A stretch of 64,000 nt of DNA from Paraprevotella stercoravium (GCA_018883665.1 JAHLFU010000017.1:1-64000); one strand, 5' to 3'; positions 26,821 through 35,671 are shown, counted from the first letter of the stretch. A program made the numbers and translations. The notes: a model not told the origin generated them from the sequence alone.

Positions 26821-28620
26821 TTACATTCTTTCCGGTACCTCAATACCCAGTAGGCTCATACCTAATCTGATGATTTTGCCTACATTGGCTGAGAGGGCCA
26901 AACGGAAGATTTTCTTGTTCTGATCCTCTTCACGCAAGATGCTGAAGTCATGATAGAACTGATTGTATTCCTTAACCAGGTCGTAGCAGTAGTTGGCAAT
27001 GCATCCCGGGTTGTAGTCTTTGCCGGCTTGTTTTACAATTAGGGCAAAGTTGGCCATATTCTGTACCAGACTGATTTCTTTTTCGCTCAGTTCTGTGTTA
27101 TGTGGCAATTCGGCCGGAATAGTCAGATTTGCTTCGGCCGCTTTGCGTAAAATAGAGCGGATACGGGCATAAGTGTATTGGATGAACGGGCCGGTATTAC
27201 CATTGAAGTCAATGCTTTCTTCCGGATTGAACAGCATGTTCTTACGTGCGTCAACTTTCAGGATGAAATATTTCAAGGCTCCCAGACCTACGATACGGGC
27301 AATTTCGTTTGCTTCTTCCTCGCTGATATCGGTCAGTTTATTAATCTTGTCCTCAGAAGTACGCTTGGCTGTAGCTATCATTTCGGCAATCAGATCGTCG
27401 GCATCCACTACGGTTCCTTCGCGGCTCTTCATCTTTCCGTTTGGCAGTTCTACCATTCCGTAAGAGAAGTGTACCAGACTCTTACCCCAGTCAAATCCCA
27501 GTTTGTCGAGTAGGATAGATAACACCTGGAAGTGATAGTTCTGCTCGTTACCTACCACATAAATCATCTTGTTGATCGGGTAGTCCTGGAAACGCAGTTT
27601 GGCGGTACCGATGTCCTGAGTCATATATACGGAAGTTCCGTCAGAACGCAGCAAAAGTTTCTCATCCAGTCCTTCCTTGGTCAGATCTGCCCAAACAGAA
27701 CCGTCTTCTTTCTTGAAGAAGAATCCCTTCTCCAGACCTTCCATGACTTTGTCTTTACCTTCCAGATAAGTATCTGACTCATAATAAATTTTGTCGAAGC
27801 TTACGCCTAATGCCTTGTAAGTAACATCGAATCCGGCGTAAACCCAGTCATTCATTTTCTTCCACAAGGCACGGATTTCTGGATCATTGTTTTCCCATTT
27901 TACCAGCATCTCACGAGCTTCTTTGATCAGTGGAGCCTCATTCTTGGCTTCTTCTTCGCTCATGCCCTGTTCCATCAGTTCCTTGATCTGCTCTTTATAG
28001 TATTTGTCAAAGGCAACATAGTAGTCGCCGATCAGATGATCGCCTTTGATGCCTGTTGACTCGGGAGTGGCACCCTTGCCATATTTTAGCCATGCGAGCA
28101 TGCTCTTGCAGATATGGATACCGCGGTCGTTTACGATATTTGTTTTAACCACTTTATTACCGTTTGCCTCCATAATCTGTGCCAAGGCCCAACCTAAAAG
28201 GTTGTTACGCACATGGCCTAAATGCAAAGGCTTGTTGGTGTTTGGTGAAGAATATTCGATCATAACGAGCGGAGACTGCTCGGTGACTGGAGTAAATCCG
28301 AATTTTTCCTGTCTGTGAATGGAATTGAGCAGGTCAATCCAGCAAGCAGAAGAAATAGTCAGGTTCAGGAATCCTTTTATTACGTTGAAATCCGCAATAA
28401 TGTCAGCAGCATTCGTTTTTAAATAATTACCAATTTCCTGAGCAGTATCTTCCGGCTTCTTTTTGGAAATTTTCAGGAAAGGGAAAACGACTAAAGTGAG
28501 ATGTCCTTCGAATTCTTTTTTAGTAGTCTGTAACTGTATGGCGCTTTCCGGAACATCTTGTCCGTAAAGCTGCTTGATACCGGCTGCTACAGCCGATATA
28601 ATTTTATTCTCAATTTCCAT
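26821..28620 (-). CDS. argS: Arginyl-tRNA synthetase
   Basis: The 599-aa class I synthetase charges tRNA-Arg. The HIGH motif is HLGH in NKPLHLGHVRNN. The KMSKS region is degenerate (KMKSREG), as is common in ArgRS. The C-terminal anticodon-binding DALR-type domain ends in SLLGIEVPERM. A tRNA-Arg gene lies elsewhere in the window (34759). A -7 element TATCTTTG (28656-28649, minus) lies about 30 bases upstream. Confidence 0.97.
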   Translation of the reverse strand: MEIENKIISAVAAGIKQLYGQDVPESAIQLQTTKKEFEGHLTLVVFPFLKISKKKPEDTAQEIGNYLKTNAADIIADFNVIKGFLNLTISSACWIDLLNSIHRQEKFGFTPVTEQSPLVMIEYSSPNTNKPLHLGHVRNNLLGWALAQIMEANGNKVVKTNIVNDRGIHICKSMLAWLKYGKGATPESTGIKGDHLIGDYYVAFDKYYKEQIKELMEQGMSEEEAKNEAPLIKEAREMLVKWENNDPEIRALWKKMNDWVYAGFDVTYKALGVSFDKIYYESDTYLEGKDKVMEGLEKGFFFKKEDGSVWADLTKEGLDEKLLLRSDGTSVYMTQDIGTAKLRFQDYPINKMIYVVGNEQNYHFQVLSILLDKLGFDWGKSLVHFSYGMVELPNGKMKSREGTVVDADDLIAEMIATAKRTSEDKINKLTDISEEEANEIARIVGLGALKYFILKVDARKNMLFNPEESIDFNGNTGPFIQYTYARIRSILRKAAEANLTIPAELPHNTELSEKEISLVQNMANFALIVKQAGKDYNPGCIANYCYDLVKEYNQFYHDFSILREEDQNKKIFRLALSANVGKIIRLGMSLLGIEVPERM

Positions 28621-28648
28621 AAACGATGAATAAGTATGATTTTGTTCG

Positions 28649-28656
28649 CAAAGATA
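28649..28656 (-). promoter_or_regulatory. -7 element of the argS operon
   Basis: TATCTTTG on the minus strand, a full -7 match 28 bases before the argS ATG. The -33 element is weak. Confidence 0.55.
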
Positions 28657-28744
28657 CGCAGAAAAAGGGATATTAGGAAACCTTCTTTTTAATTTTATGG
28701 TATAAATTAAGGTGAGAATCTAGCTTTTAGCCTTAATAATACGT

Positions 28745-28787
28745 AAAAAGAAAAGCATCGAAGTTTTGGTTCGATGCTTTTCTTTTT
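28745..28787. terminator. Terminator after the HU gene
   Basis: Perfect 18-bp stem (28745-28762 with 28770-28787, 7-base loop) whose outer part is A-rich on one side and T-rich on the other. It sits 6 bases past the HU stop codon. Confidence 0.85.
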
Positions 28788-28792
28788 ATGAA

Positions 28793-29065
28793 TTACTGAA
28801 TTGAGTCGGTAAGTTCGGTTCCGGCCTTGAATTTAATGATTTTCTTAGCCTCAATTGTAATTTGTTCTTTAGTTCTTGGATTGATACCGGTGCGGCTTGG
28901 GCGTTCTGAGATAGAGAACGTTCCGAAACCGATCAGGGCAACTTTATCACCTTGCTTCAGAGCTTCTGAAATAGAGTCAAGACAAGTGTCCAATGCTTTT
29001 TTAGCTTCAATCTTGTTTAAGCCAGCTCCTTCGGCAATGGCATTAATCAAATCTGTTTTATTCAT
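28793..29065 (-). CDS. HU-family DNA-binding protein
   Basis: The 90-aa histone-like protein bends DNA in the nucleoid. It has the N-terminal dimerisation helices (MNKTDLINAIAEGAGL), the GFGTFSI beta region and the DNA-binding arm RPSRTGINPRTKEQI. Length is standard for HU. It has a full consensus promoter at 29105-29135 and its own terminator, so it is a single-gene unit. Confidence 0.96.
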   Translation of the reverse strand: MNKTDLINAIAEGAGLNKIEAKKALDTCLDSISEALKQGDKVALIGFGTFSISERPSRTGINPRTKEQITIEAKKIIKFKAGTELTDSIQ

Positions 29066-29104
29066 GTTTTTATCAATTAAAAGTTTTCAGAATCAATAAT
29101 GTCG

Positions 29105-29135
29105 CAAATATAGGTAAACTGTTGCTCAAAACAAA
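29105..29135 (-). promoter_or_regulatory. Promoter of the HU gene
   Basis: Minus strand: TTTG (29135-29132), 19 bases, TATATTTG (29112-29105): full consensus, 40 bases before the ATG. Confidence 0.8.
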
Positions 29136-29217
29136 TTATTTTCTGAAAAAGTATTTCTTTTTACGAAAAATAATTCGCAAAGAGGTGCCCGGTATGAGTA
29201 GAATGGAATAAAATCTT

Positions 29218-29225
29218 TATTTTTG
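29218..29225 (+). promoter_or_regulatory. -7 element of the rhomboid gene
   Basis: TATTTTTG followed by CA, 30 bases before the ATG. A clear -33 box is not seen. Confidence 0.5.
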
Positions 29226-29255
29226 CAGCATTAATTATATGTTTATAGAACGAGT

Positions 29256-30185
29256 ATGATGAATATGCCGCCCATAACTAAGAATTTGATTATAATTAAT
29301 GTCCTTTTTTTTCTTGCGCAACAAATATTGGGCATGCGCTATGATATGGACTTGAACGATTTGCTGGGTTTACATTTTTTTCTTGCCTCAGACTTTCATC
29401 TTTATCAGTTGGTTACGTACATGTTTATGCATGGAAACTTTCAGCATATTTTGTTTAATATGTTGGCGGTCTGGATGTTTGGACGTGTGATGGAATCGGT
29501 GTGGGGGCCCAGACGCTTTTTGTTGTTCTATTTCGTTAGTGGAATCGGCGCCGGACTGACTCAGGAAGTTGTGCAGTATATTTCATTTGTGATGAACGGC
29601 TTGTCTGCATTGCCTTTGGATGGTTTGGTCTCCGTAGAGGGATATACGATGCCTCTGTCTAGCTATTTGAATTTCTGGACTACCGTAGGAGCTTCTGGTG
29701 CTGTATATGGTATTTTGTTGGCTTTTGGGGTGACTTTCCCGAATGAAAGAATGTTTATATTTCCTTTGCCAGTGCCGATTAAGGCGAAATATTTTGTTAT
29801 TGGATATGCCGTTTTGGAGCTGTTCCTCGGTTTAGGTAACCGTGGGGATGGAGTGGCACACTTCGCGCATTTGGGCGGTATGATCTTTGCCTGGTTCCTG
29901 ATTCTTTATTGGAGACAGAATCAGGGAGGTGGTTCATATTATGGTCATCAGTCTGCATGGAGCCGTATGAAAGAGAAAATCCAGAAACGTTTCCGTGACT
30001 TTTTTTCGTCCAGACCGAAAATGCAGGCTACACGCGGTAAAATGACGGAAGATATGCGTTATAATGCGGCAAAGAAACAACGGGCTGAGGAAATTGATCG
30101 TATCCTGGAGAAAGTAAAAAGAGAAGGGTATGGAAGTCTTTCGGAAGAAGAAAAACGAAAGTTGTTTGATGCCAGTCAGCAGTAA
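29256..30185 (+). CDS. Rhomboid-family intramembrane serine protease
   Basis: The 309-aa protein has about six membrane segments with the rhomboid catalytic dyad: Ser147 in GASGAVYG and His205 in HFAHLGG. The HGNFQHILFNM segment (59-69) is the usual family motif after the first helix. It cleaves membrane proteins within the bilayer. A charged cytoplasmic tail (about 225-309, rich in Arg/Lys/Glu) is longer than in minimal rhomboids. Two adjacent ATGs (29256, 29259) make the exact start uncertain by one residue. The next gene follows after 3 bases. Confidence 0.93.
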   Translation: MMNMPPITKNLIIINVLFFLAQQILGMRYDMDLNDLLGLHFFLASDFHLYQLVTYMFMHGNFQHILFNMLAVWMFGRVMESVWGPRRFLLFYFVSGIGAGLTQEVVQYISFVMNGLSALPLDGLVSVEGYTMPLSSYLNFWTTVGASGAVYGILLAFGVTFPNERMFIFPLPVPIKAKYFVIGYAVLELFLGLGNRGDGVAHFAHLGGMIFAWFLILYWRQNQGGGSYYGHQSAWSRMKEKIQKRFRDFFSSRPKMQATRGKMTEDMRYNAAKKQRAEEIDRILEKVKREGYGSLSEEEKRKLFDASQQ

Positions 30186-30188
30186 GCC

Positions 30189-31283
30189 ATGCTTCTTAAG
30201 ATAAAAAAACTGATTTTGCAGATGCTGGCAGGGGCGAATGTGACTTCGTCTCTGTGGCTTCTTTTTGCCGCCTGGTCCGTTTATCTGACACCAGCAGACT
30301 ACCCTCGTTTGTCATTATTTGGACTGACGTTTCCGATAGCTTTGGTTATCAATCTTTTGTTTCTGCTTTTTTGGGTAATTTTCCATGTCAGGTATACTTT
30401 AATACCTTTGGTTTCTTTATTGCTGGTGTCTCCTTTCATTTATGATTATTGTCCTTTGAACAGAACGGTTTCCCCACCCGAGAAGAGTCTGAAGGTGCTG
30501 ACGTATAATGTTGCCGCTTTTGGAGGGACTGAAGAGGCCGGAAAAGGAGAAGAAAATGAGATCTTCAAATATATTCTTGCTTCGGATGCGGATATCATCT
30601 GTTTACAAGAAGCTTCAGGACTTTTGCGCCTTACTTTGGATGACCGGATGAAGGAAGCCGGATATTTTGTTCCCAAGGTACTGGATAACGGGAAAGAACT
30701 TTTGGAGCATGCTTATTTCAAGATGCCTGTTCTTTCGGTGGAAACCATAAAATATGACAGTGAAAGCAACGGCACTATCGCATATCATGTGCTATATGAA
30801 GGAGATACATTGCTGGTCGTCAATAATCACTTGGAGTCAAACCGTTTGACACCCGAGGATAAGACTATGTATAAGAATATGATTTTCGATCCTCAGAAGG
30901 AGACTATGGAAAACGGAATGAGGTTGTTGGTTCGGAAAATGGCACAAGCATCGGCTATCCGTTCACCTCAAGTGGATATTGTCAACAAATATATCAAACG
31001 TGACCGAAGTACCGCGGTATTAGTGTGCGGTGATTTTAATGATTCTCCTATTTCTTATACTTGCAACAGGTTTGGACGTGATTTGGTCAGTGCTTATGCC
31101 GAATCGGGTTGGGGGCCAGGCTTTTCTTATAATAAAGATCTTTTTTATGTGCGGATTGATCATATTTTTCATTCTCAAAACTTGAAATCTTACGCTACGC
31201 AAATAGACCGATCGATAAAAACTTCAGATCATTATCCATTGATTACTTATATTAATATGGACAAAATGGAAAGAAAAAACTAA
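30189..31283 (+). CDS. Membrane-anchored endonuclease/exonuclease/phosphatase (EEP) family protein
   Basis: The 364-aa protein has three N-terminal membrane helices (about residues 15-90) and a C-terminal EEP domain (about 100-360). EEP metal and catalytic residues are seen in LTYNVAAF (Asn), CLQEASG (Glu), VCGDFND (Asp, Asn), RIDHIF (Asp, His) and SDHYPL (Asp, His). The family covers nucleases, inositol phosphatases and sphingomyelinases, so a phosphodiesterase acting near the membrane is likely but the substrate is open. It is 3 bases after the rhomboid gene. Confidence 0.85.
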   Translation: MLLKIKKLILQMLAGANVTSSLWLLFAAWSVYLTPADYPRLSLFGLTFPIALVINLLFLLFWVIFHVRYTLIPLVSLLLVSPFIYDYCPLNRTVSPPEKSLKVLTYNVAAFGGTEEAGKGEENEIFKYILASDADIICLQEASGLLRLTLDDRMKEAGYFVPKVLDNGKELLEHAYFKMPVLSVETIKYDSESNGTIAYHVLYEGDTLLVVNNHLESNRLTPEDKTMYKNMIFDPQKETMENGMRLLVRKMAQASAIRSPQVDIVNKYIKRDRSTAVLVCGDFNDSPISYTCNRFGRDLVSAYAESGWGPGFSYNKDLFYVRIDHIFHSQNLKSYATQIDRSIKTSDHYPLITYINMDKMERKN

Positions 31284-31296
31284 ATTAACCTCTTAA

Positions 31297-31330
31297 TTTG
31301 CGGACATAATCTAAAAAAAACTTATATTTG
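31297..31330 (+). promoter_or_regulatory. Promoter of secDF
   Basis: TTTG (31297-31300), 22 bases, TATATTTG (31323-31330), about 55 bases before the ATG. Confidence 0.65.
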
Positions 31331-31384
31331 CGCTTCCGTAACTAATATCAGTAAATTAATAATAAAGTAAATAACAATTTAGAA

Positions 31385-34300
31385 ATGCAAAACAAAGGAT
31401 TTGTAAAAGTGTTTGCTTTGCTGTTGACTCTTGTTTGTATTTTCTATTTGTCTTTTTCATTTGTTACTCGCTATCAGATGAACAAGGCAGAGGAAATATC
31501 CAAGACTCAGGGCGTAGAAGCAGGCAACCACTATCTGGACTCGGTAATGAACGAGCCTGTGTGGATGGGTACATGGACATTGAAGGAGTGTCGTGAGATG
31601 GAGATTGGTTTGGGACTTGATCTTAAGGGTGGTATGAATGTAATCCTTGAGGTGTCTGTTCCGGACGCAGTGAAGGTTTTGGCTGATCATAAGACTGATC
31701 CTGCTTTTCTGCAAGCTATTGATTATGCAAAGGTTCAGTCAGAAAAGAGTCAGGACGATTTCATTAAACTCTTTATAAATAAGTATAAAGAACTGGCTCC
31801 AAATTCAAATCTTGCAGAGCTTTTTGCTACCCAACAGCTAAAGGGAAAAGTCTCTTCAAAGAGTACCGATGCAGAAGTAGAGGCTGTGTTACGTTCAGAA
31901 GTAAAAGCGGCAGTTGACAACTCATATAATGTTTTGAGAACACGTATTGACCGATTTGGCGTTGTTCAGCCGAACATCCAGACTCTGGAAGGACAGATGG
32001 GACGTATTATGGTTGAGATGCCAGGTATTAAAGAACCGGATCGTGTTCGTAAACTGTTGCAAGGTAGTGCTAATCTGGAGTTCTGGGAAACATATACCAC
32101 TCAGGAAGCTGTTCCTTATTTGGCTTCTTTAGACAGTCGTTTGGCTACGGCAGGCACAACTGCTGATACAACAGCACAGGCTGCTCCTGCCGATACGACA
32201 GTAGCCGATACTGCGAAGGCTTCAGCCAAAGCAGTTGATTTGGCCGCTGCGTTGAAGAGTGGGGATAAGGCACAGGCTAAGGCTGCCACTTCTACTGCAG
32301 AGACTGATGCTAAATTGCGTAAGGAGCACCCGCTGGCTTCTGTATTACAGTTGGCTCAGGGACCTTCTGGTAGTGTTGTCGGTTATGCTGTATGGCGTGA
32401 TACAGCTGCGGTAAACGCTTGTCTGACTTCTCCAGAGGCTAAGGAAGTTCTTCCTTCAGATATGAAATTGGTTTGGGCTGTGAAGCCGGTAGGCAAAGGA
32501 AGTGCTGGTGATATTTACGAGTTGCACGCTCTTAAAGTCACTTCTCGTAACGGTCGTGCTCCGCTGGAAGGTGATGTGATTACTGATGCTAAGGATGATT
32601 TCGATCAGTTTGGACGTCCTTGTGTCAGCATGACCATGAATACTGATGGTGCTCGTCGCTGGGCTGTTCTGACTAAGAAGAATGCCGGACGTTTCATCGC
32701 TATTGTGCTCGACGGTTATGTATATAGCGCTCCTCATGTAGAGGGCGAGATTTCCGGTGGTGTTTCTTCTATTACCGGTTCATTTACAATTGAGGATACC
32801 CGTGACTTGGCCAACGTATTGAAGTCTGGTAAGATGCCGGCTCCGGCACATATCGTATCCGAGGAAATTGTTGGTCCTACTTTGGGTCAGGAATCTATTA
32901 ATCAGGGTATCACCTCATTCGTGATTGCCTTCATCCTGCTGATGCTCTTTATGTGCTTCATGTACGGCTTCACTCCGGGTATGGTGGCAAACGGTGCTCT
33001 GATTCTGAACTTCTTCTTCACTTTAGGTATTCTTACTTCATTCCAGGCTGCGCTGACAATGTCCGGTATTGCCGGTATGGTGCTTTCTTTGGGTATGGCG
33101 GTGGATGCTAACGTGTTGATTTACGAGCGTACGAAAGAAGAGTTGCGCGCAGGAAAGAATGTACGTGCTGCTTTGAAGGATGGATATTCAAATGCCTTCT
33201 CTGCGATTTTCGACTCTAACTTGACTTCTATTATTACTGGTGTGATCCTGTTCAATTTCGGTACAGGTCCTATCCGTGGTTTCGCCACTACTCTAATCAT
33301 TGGTATCTTGGTATCTTTCTTCACTGCAGTGTTCCTGACTCGTTTGGTTTACGATCACTTCCTGGAGAAAGACAAGTGGACAAAGCTGACATTCACAACT
33401 TCGTTGTCTGCTAAGTTCCTGAAAGATACGAACTATAAGTTTATGAGTGCTTACAAGAAGTCGTTCGTCGTGTTCGGTATTCTGATTTTGGTCAGCCTCG
33501 GTTCATTGTTCGTACGTGGCTTGAGTAAGAGTATCGACTTTACAGGTGGACGTAACTTTGTAGTTCTGTTTGAGAAGCAGGTACAGCCGGAAGAGGTTAG
33601 AACTTTGTTGAACAATAAGTTTGATGATGCTACTACTCAGGTAATTGCTTTGGGTACAGAAGGAAATACTTTGCGTATCTCTACCAACTATCGTATTCAG
33701 GAGTCTGGAACGAATGTAGACTCTGAGATTGAGGCTAAGTTGTTTACTACTCTGAAGGATGCCGGTCTGTTGGCTAAGGATCTGGATCTGGAGACCTTTA
33801 TCAACCGTGATGAGCGTGCCGGAGGTTCTATTATCAGTTCTCAGAAGGTTGGTCCTTCTGTGGCCGAAGATATTACTTATGGTGCTATCGTTTCAGTAGT
33901 ATTGGCATTGGTGGCTATCTTCCTCTACATCCTGTTGCGTTTCCGTAACGTAGCATTCTCTGTAGGTTCTGTGGTAGCTCTGACTATCGATACTTTCCTG
34001 ATTATCGGTGCATATTCATTGTGCTGGGGTTGGGTTCCGTTCTCTTTAGAGATCGATCAGACATTTATCGGTGCTATCCTGACTGCTATCGGTTACTCAA
34101 TCAATGATAAGGTGGTTGTATTTGACCGTATCCGTGAGTTCTTGCATCTGTATCCGACACGTGACAAGCAGGTACTGTTCAACGACTCATTGAATACTAC
34201 ATTGACTCGTACAATCAATACTTCACTCACTACTTTGGTGGTATTGTTGTGTATCTTCTTCCTGGGTGGAGAGAGCATCCGCAGCTTTGCCTTTGCCATG

Positions 34301-34408
34301 ATTCTGGGTGTGGTAATCGGTACTTGCTCTTCTATCTTCATGGCGGCTCCGGTTGCCTTCCTGACTATGGGTAAGAAGATTAAGGAAAATGATCAGGTTG
34401 CTGCTTAA
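31385..34408 (+). CDS. secDF: Fused protein translocase subunit SecDF
   Basis: The 1007-aa protein joins SecD (about residues 1-665) and SecF (about 690-1007), each with six membrane segments and a periplasmic P1 or P4 domain. SecD signatures are GLDLKGGMN near residue 77 and the membrane core GMAVDANVLIYERTKEE. SecF signatures are DFTGGRN and SINDKVVVFDRIRE. It uses the ion gradient to pull preproteins from SecYEG. The P1 region carries an Ala/Asp/Thr-rich low-complexity insertion (about 255-310). It is a single-gene unit with its own promoter and a hairpin after it. Confidence 0.97.
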   Translation: MQNKGFVKVFALLLTLVCIFYLSFSFVTRYQMNKAEEISKTQGVEAGNHYLDSVMNEPVWMGTWTLKECREMEIGLGLDLKGGMNVILEVSVPDAVKVLADHKTDPAFLQAIDYAKVQSEKSQDDFIKLFINKYKELAPNSNLAELFATQQLKGKVSSKSTDAEVEAVLRSEVKAAVDNSYNVLRTRIDRFGVVQPNIQTLEGQMGRIMVEMPGIKEPDRVRKLLQGSANLEFWETYTTQEAVPYLASLDSRLATAGTTADTTAQAAPADTTVADTAKASAKAVDLAAALKSGDKAQAKAATSTAETDAKLRKEHPLASVLQLAQGPSGSVVGYAVWRDTAAVNACLTSPEAKEVLPSDMKLVWAVKPVGKGSAGDIYELHALKVTSRNGRAPLEGDVITDAKDDFDQFGRPCVSMTMNTDGARRWAVLTKKNAGRFIAIVLDGYVYSAPHVEGEISGGVSSITGSFTIEDTRDLANVLKSGKMPAPAHIVSEEIVGPTLGQESINQGITSFVIAFILLMLFMCFMYGFTPGMVANGALILNFFFTLGILTSFQAALTMSGIAGMVLSLGMAVDANVLIYERTKEELRAGKNVRAALKDGYSNAFSAIFDSNLTSIITGVILFNFGTGPIRGFATTLIIGILVSFFTAVFLTRLVYDHFLEKDKWTKLTFTTSLSAKFLKDTNYKFMSAYKKSFVVFGILILVSLGSLFVRGLSKSIDFTGGRNFVVLFEKQVQPEEVRTLLNNKFDDATTQVIALGTEGNTLRISTNYRIQESGTNVDSEIEAKLFTTLKDAGLLAKDLDLETFINRDERAGGSIISSQKVGPSVAEDITYGAIVSVVLALVAIFLYILLRFRNVAFSVGSVVALTIDTFLIIGAYSLCWGWVPFSLEIDQTFIGAILTAIGYSINDKVVVFDRIREFLHLYPTRDKQVLFNDSLNTTLTRTINTSLTTLVVLLCIFFLGGESIRSFAFAMILGVVIGTCSSIFMAAPVAFLTMGKKIKENDQVAA

Positions 34409-34429
34409 CAAAAAGTTATAAATATTATT

Positions 34430-34466
34430 GAGGTTGTGTTCCTTGTGGGATGCAACCTCTTTTTTT
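34430..34466 (+). terminator. Terminator after secDF
   Basis: GAGGTTG (34430-34436) pairs with CAACCTC (34453-34459), followed by seven Ts. Confidence 0.75.
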
Positions 34467-34597
34467 GACATAGGAGAAGCGTTTGCTTTGTCTGATCAGT
34501 TCATGCTTGTCCAGAAAGGTTTAAAGGAATTTTGACGGGACCGGTGTGAACCGGCAAAATGAATTCGGGAATCTTTGTAATGGTCGGTGCTGAAATC

Positions 34598-34657
34598 ACA
34601 AACAGCCGGAAAGTCCGTAAGGCACGATGTTGCCCCAAGAACTTTCCGGCTGTTTGT
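34598..34657. repeat. Long intergenic stem-loop, possible sRNA terminator
   Basis: Perfect 17-bp inverted repeat (34598-34614 with 34641-34657) around a 26-base loop, followed on the plus strand by GTTTTCCTTATT. It lies after the secDF terminator and before the tRNA promoter, so neither neighbour obviously needs it. Confidence 0.6.
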
Positions 34658-34712
34658 TTTCCTTATTATCTTGTCATGCTGACAGGTGGGTTGTGTAAAA
34701 AACTTGTTTTTC

Positions 34713-34746
34713 TTAGCTTGGAAATGCAAATAAAATTTTATCTTTG
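34713..34746 (+). promoter_or_regulatory. Promoter of tRNA-Arg
   Basis: CTTG (34713-34716), 22 bases, TATCTTTG (34739-34746), 12 bases before the tRNA 5' end. Confidence 0.7.
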
Positions 34747-34758
34747 CATCGTTTTTAC

Positions 34759-34830
34759 GCCTCTGTAGTTCAATGGATAGAACTACGGTTTCCTAAACCG
34801 TCAATCCGGGTTCGATTCCCGGCGGAGGTA
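34759..34830 (+). tRNA. tRNA-Arg (anticodon CCU)
   Basis: The 72-base cloverleaf is complete: acceptor stem GCCTCTG/CGGAGGT (with G-T pairs), D arm GTTC/GAAC, anticodon stem ACGGT/ACCGT with loop TTCCTAA, and T stem CCGGG/CCCGG with loop TTCGATT. The anticodon CCU reads the AGG codon. CCA is not encoded, as is usual in Bacteroidetes. It has its own promoter. The convergent upp gene ends only 4 bases beyond its 3' end. Confidence 0.95.
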
Positions 34831-34834
34831 CTCT

Positions 34835-35497
34835 TTAGATTTTCTCTCCGTATGCCAGGTCTCCGGCATCTCCCAGTCCGGGTACTATATACATTCTTTC
34901 ATTAAGTTCATCGTCTATGGCTGCACACCATAGGGTGACGTTTTCTTGATTCTCCATTAATTTTTGCAGAAATTCCACACCAGGTCTGCTGGCTATAACA
35001 CAGCATAGATGAATATGAGCCGGTGAGCCTTTTGTTTCAAAAGCCTTGAGCCCCAGTTCCATGCTTCCTCCTGTGGCAAGCATCGGATCGGCTATAATCA
35101 AGGTCTTTCCCTCCATGCTGGGGGAGGCGATATATTCGATGTGAATTCCTACATCGTGGCATTCCTTGTCTTTGTAATAGCGGTAAGCAGATACAAAAGC
35201 ATTGTCGGCATGATCGAATACGTTCAGAAAACCCTGATGGAAAGGCAGTCCGGCACGGAATATCGTAGCCAGAACGATGGCGTCATCGTGTGTGCATACC
35301 TGTGCAGTACCCAGTGGAGTCTCTACTTCCTTCGTAGAATAATTTAAGGTTTTGCTGATCTCAAAAGCCATCATTTCTCCAATGCGTTCCAGGTTGCGGC
35401 GGAAGCGTGCACGGTCGTTCTGAACCTCCACGTTTCTCAACTCTTCGATGTACTTGTTGATCACCGTTTTTTGTTTGCCGAAATCAATTATCTTCAT
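34835..35497 (-). CDS. upp: Uracil phosphoribosyltransferase
   Basis: The 220-aa enzyme makes UMP from uracil and PRPP in pyrimidine salvage. The PRPP-binding loop is IIADPMLATGGS and the uracil-binding C-terminus is YIVPGLGDAGDLAYG, both typical of UPRT. It is transcribed toward the tRNA-Arg gene and stops 4 bases from it, with no room for a terminator between them. A -7 element TATTTTTG (35533-35526, minus) is about 30 bases before the ATG. Confidence 0.95.
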   Translation of the reverse strand: MKIIDFGKQKTVINKYIEELRNVEVQNDRARFRRNLERIGEMMAFEISKTLNYSTKEVETPLGTAQVCTHDDAIVLATIFRAGLPFHQGFLNVFDHADNAFVSAYRYYKDKECHDVGIHIEYIASPSMEGKTLIIADPMLATGGSMELGLKAFETKGSPAHIHLCCVIASRPGVEFLQKLMENQENVTLWCAAIDDELNERMYIVPGLGDAGDLAYGEKI

Positions 35498-35525
35498 AAA
35501 GTTCTTGTTTATTTAATAACGGAAG

Positions 35526-35557
35526 CAAAAATAGCTATTTAAAAGCGCAAATGCAAT
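35526..35557 (-). promoter_or_regulatory. Probable promoter of upp
   Basis: Minus strand: ATTG (35557-35554), 20 bases, TATTTTTG (35533-35526). Confidence 0.5.
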
Positions 35558-35567
35558 GTCCGTTTAG

Positions 35568-35582
35568 CAAATGTAACATTTG
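35568..35582. promoter_or_regulatory. 15-base palindrome between upp and pckA, candidate operator
   Basis: CAAATGT-A-ACATTTG is a perfect 7-1-7 inverted repeat, about 97 bases upstream of the pckA -7 box and just upstream of the upp promoter on the other strand. The symmetry suits a dimeric regulator. No protein can be assigned. Confidence 0.35.
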
Positions 35583-35671
35583 TCAAGTGCCTTTCTCTAA
35601 ATTAATGATAAAAGATAGGCTTTTAAGAAAAATAAATCGTGTGTTTGTTTCCCTATGCGGGCAAAAATGCC

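Larger units (their letters stand above)
34409..34758. other. 350-base intergenic region between secDF and tRNA-Arg
   Basis: It contains the secDF terminator (34430-34466), a small hairpin with CCGGT/ACCGG core flanked by TTTTG/CAAAA (about 34530-34558), a long hairpin with a 17-bp perfect stem (34598-34657) and the tRNA promoter (34713-34746). No protein-coding frame looks convincing here. Confidence 0.6.
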
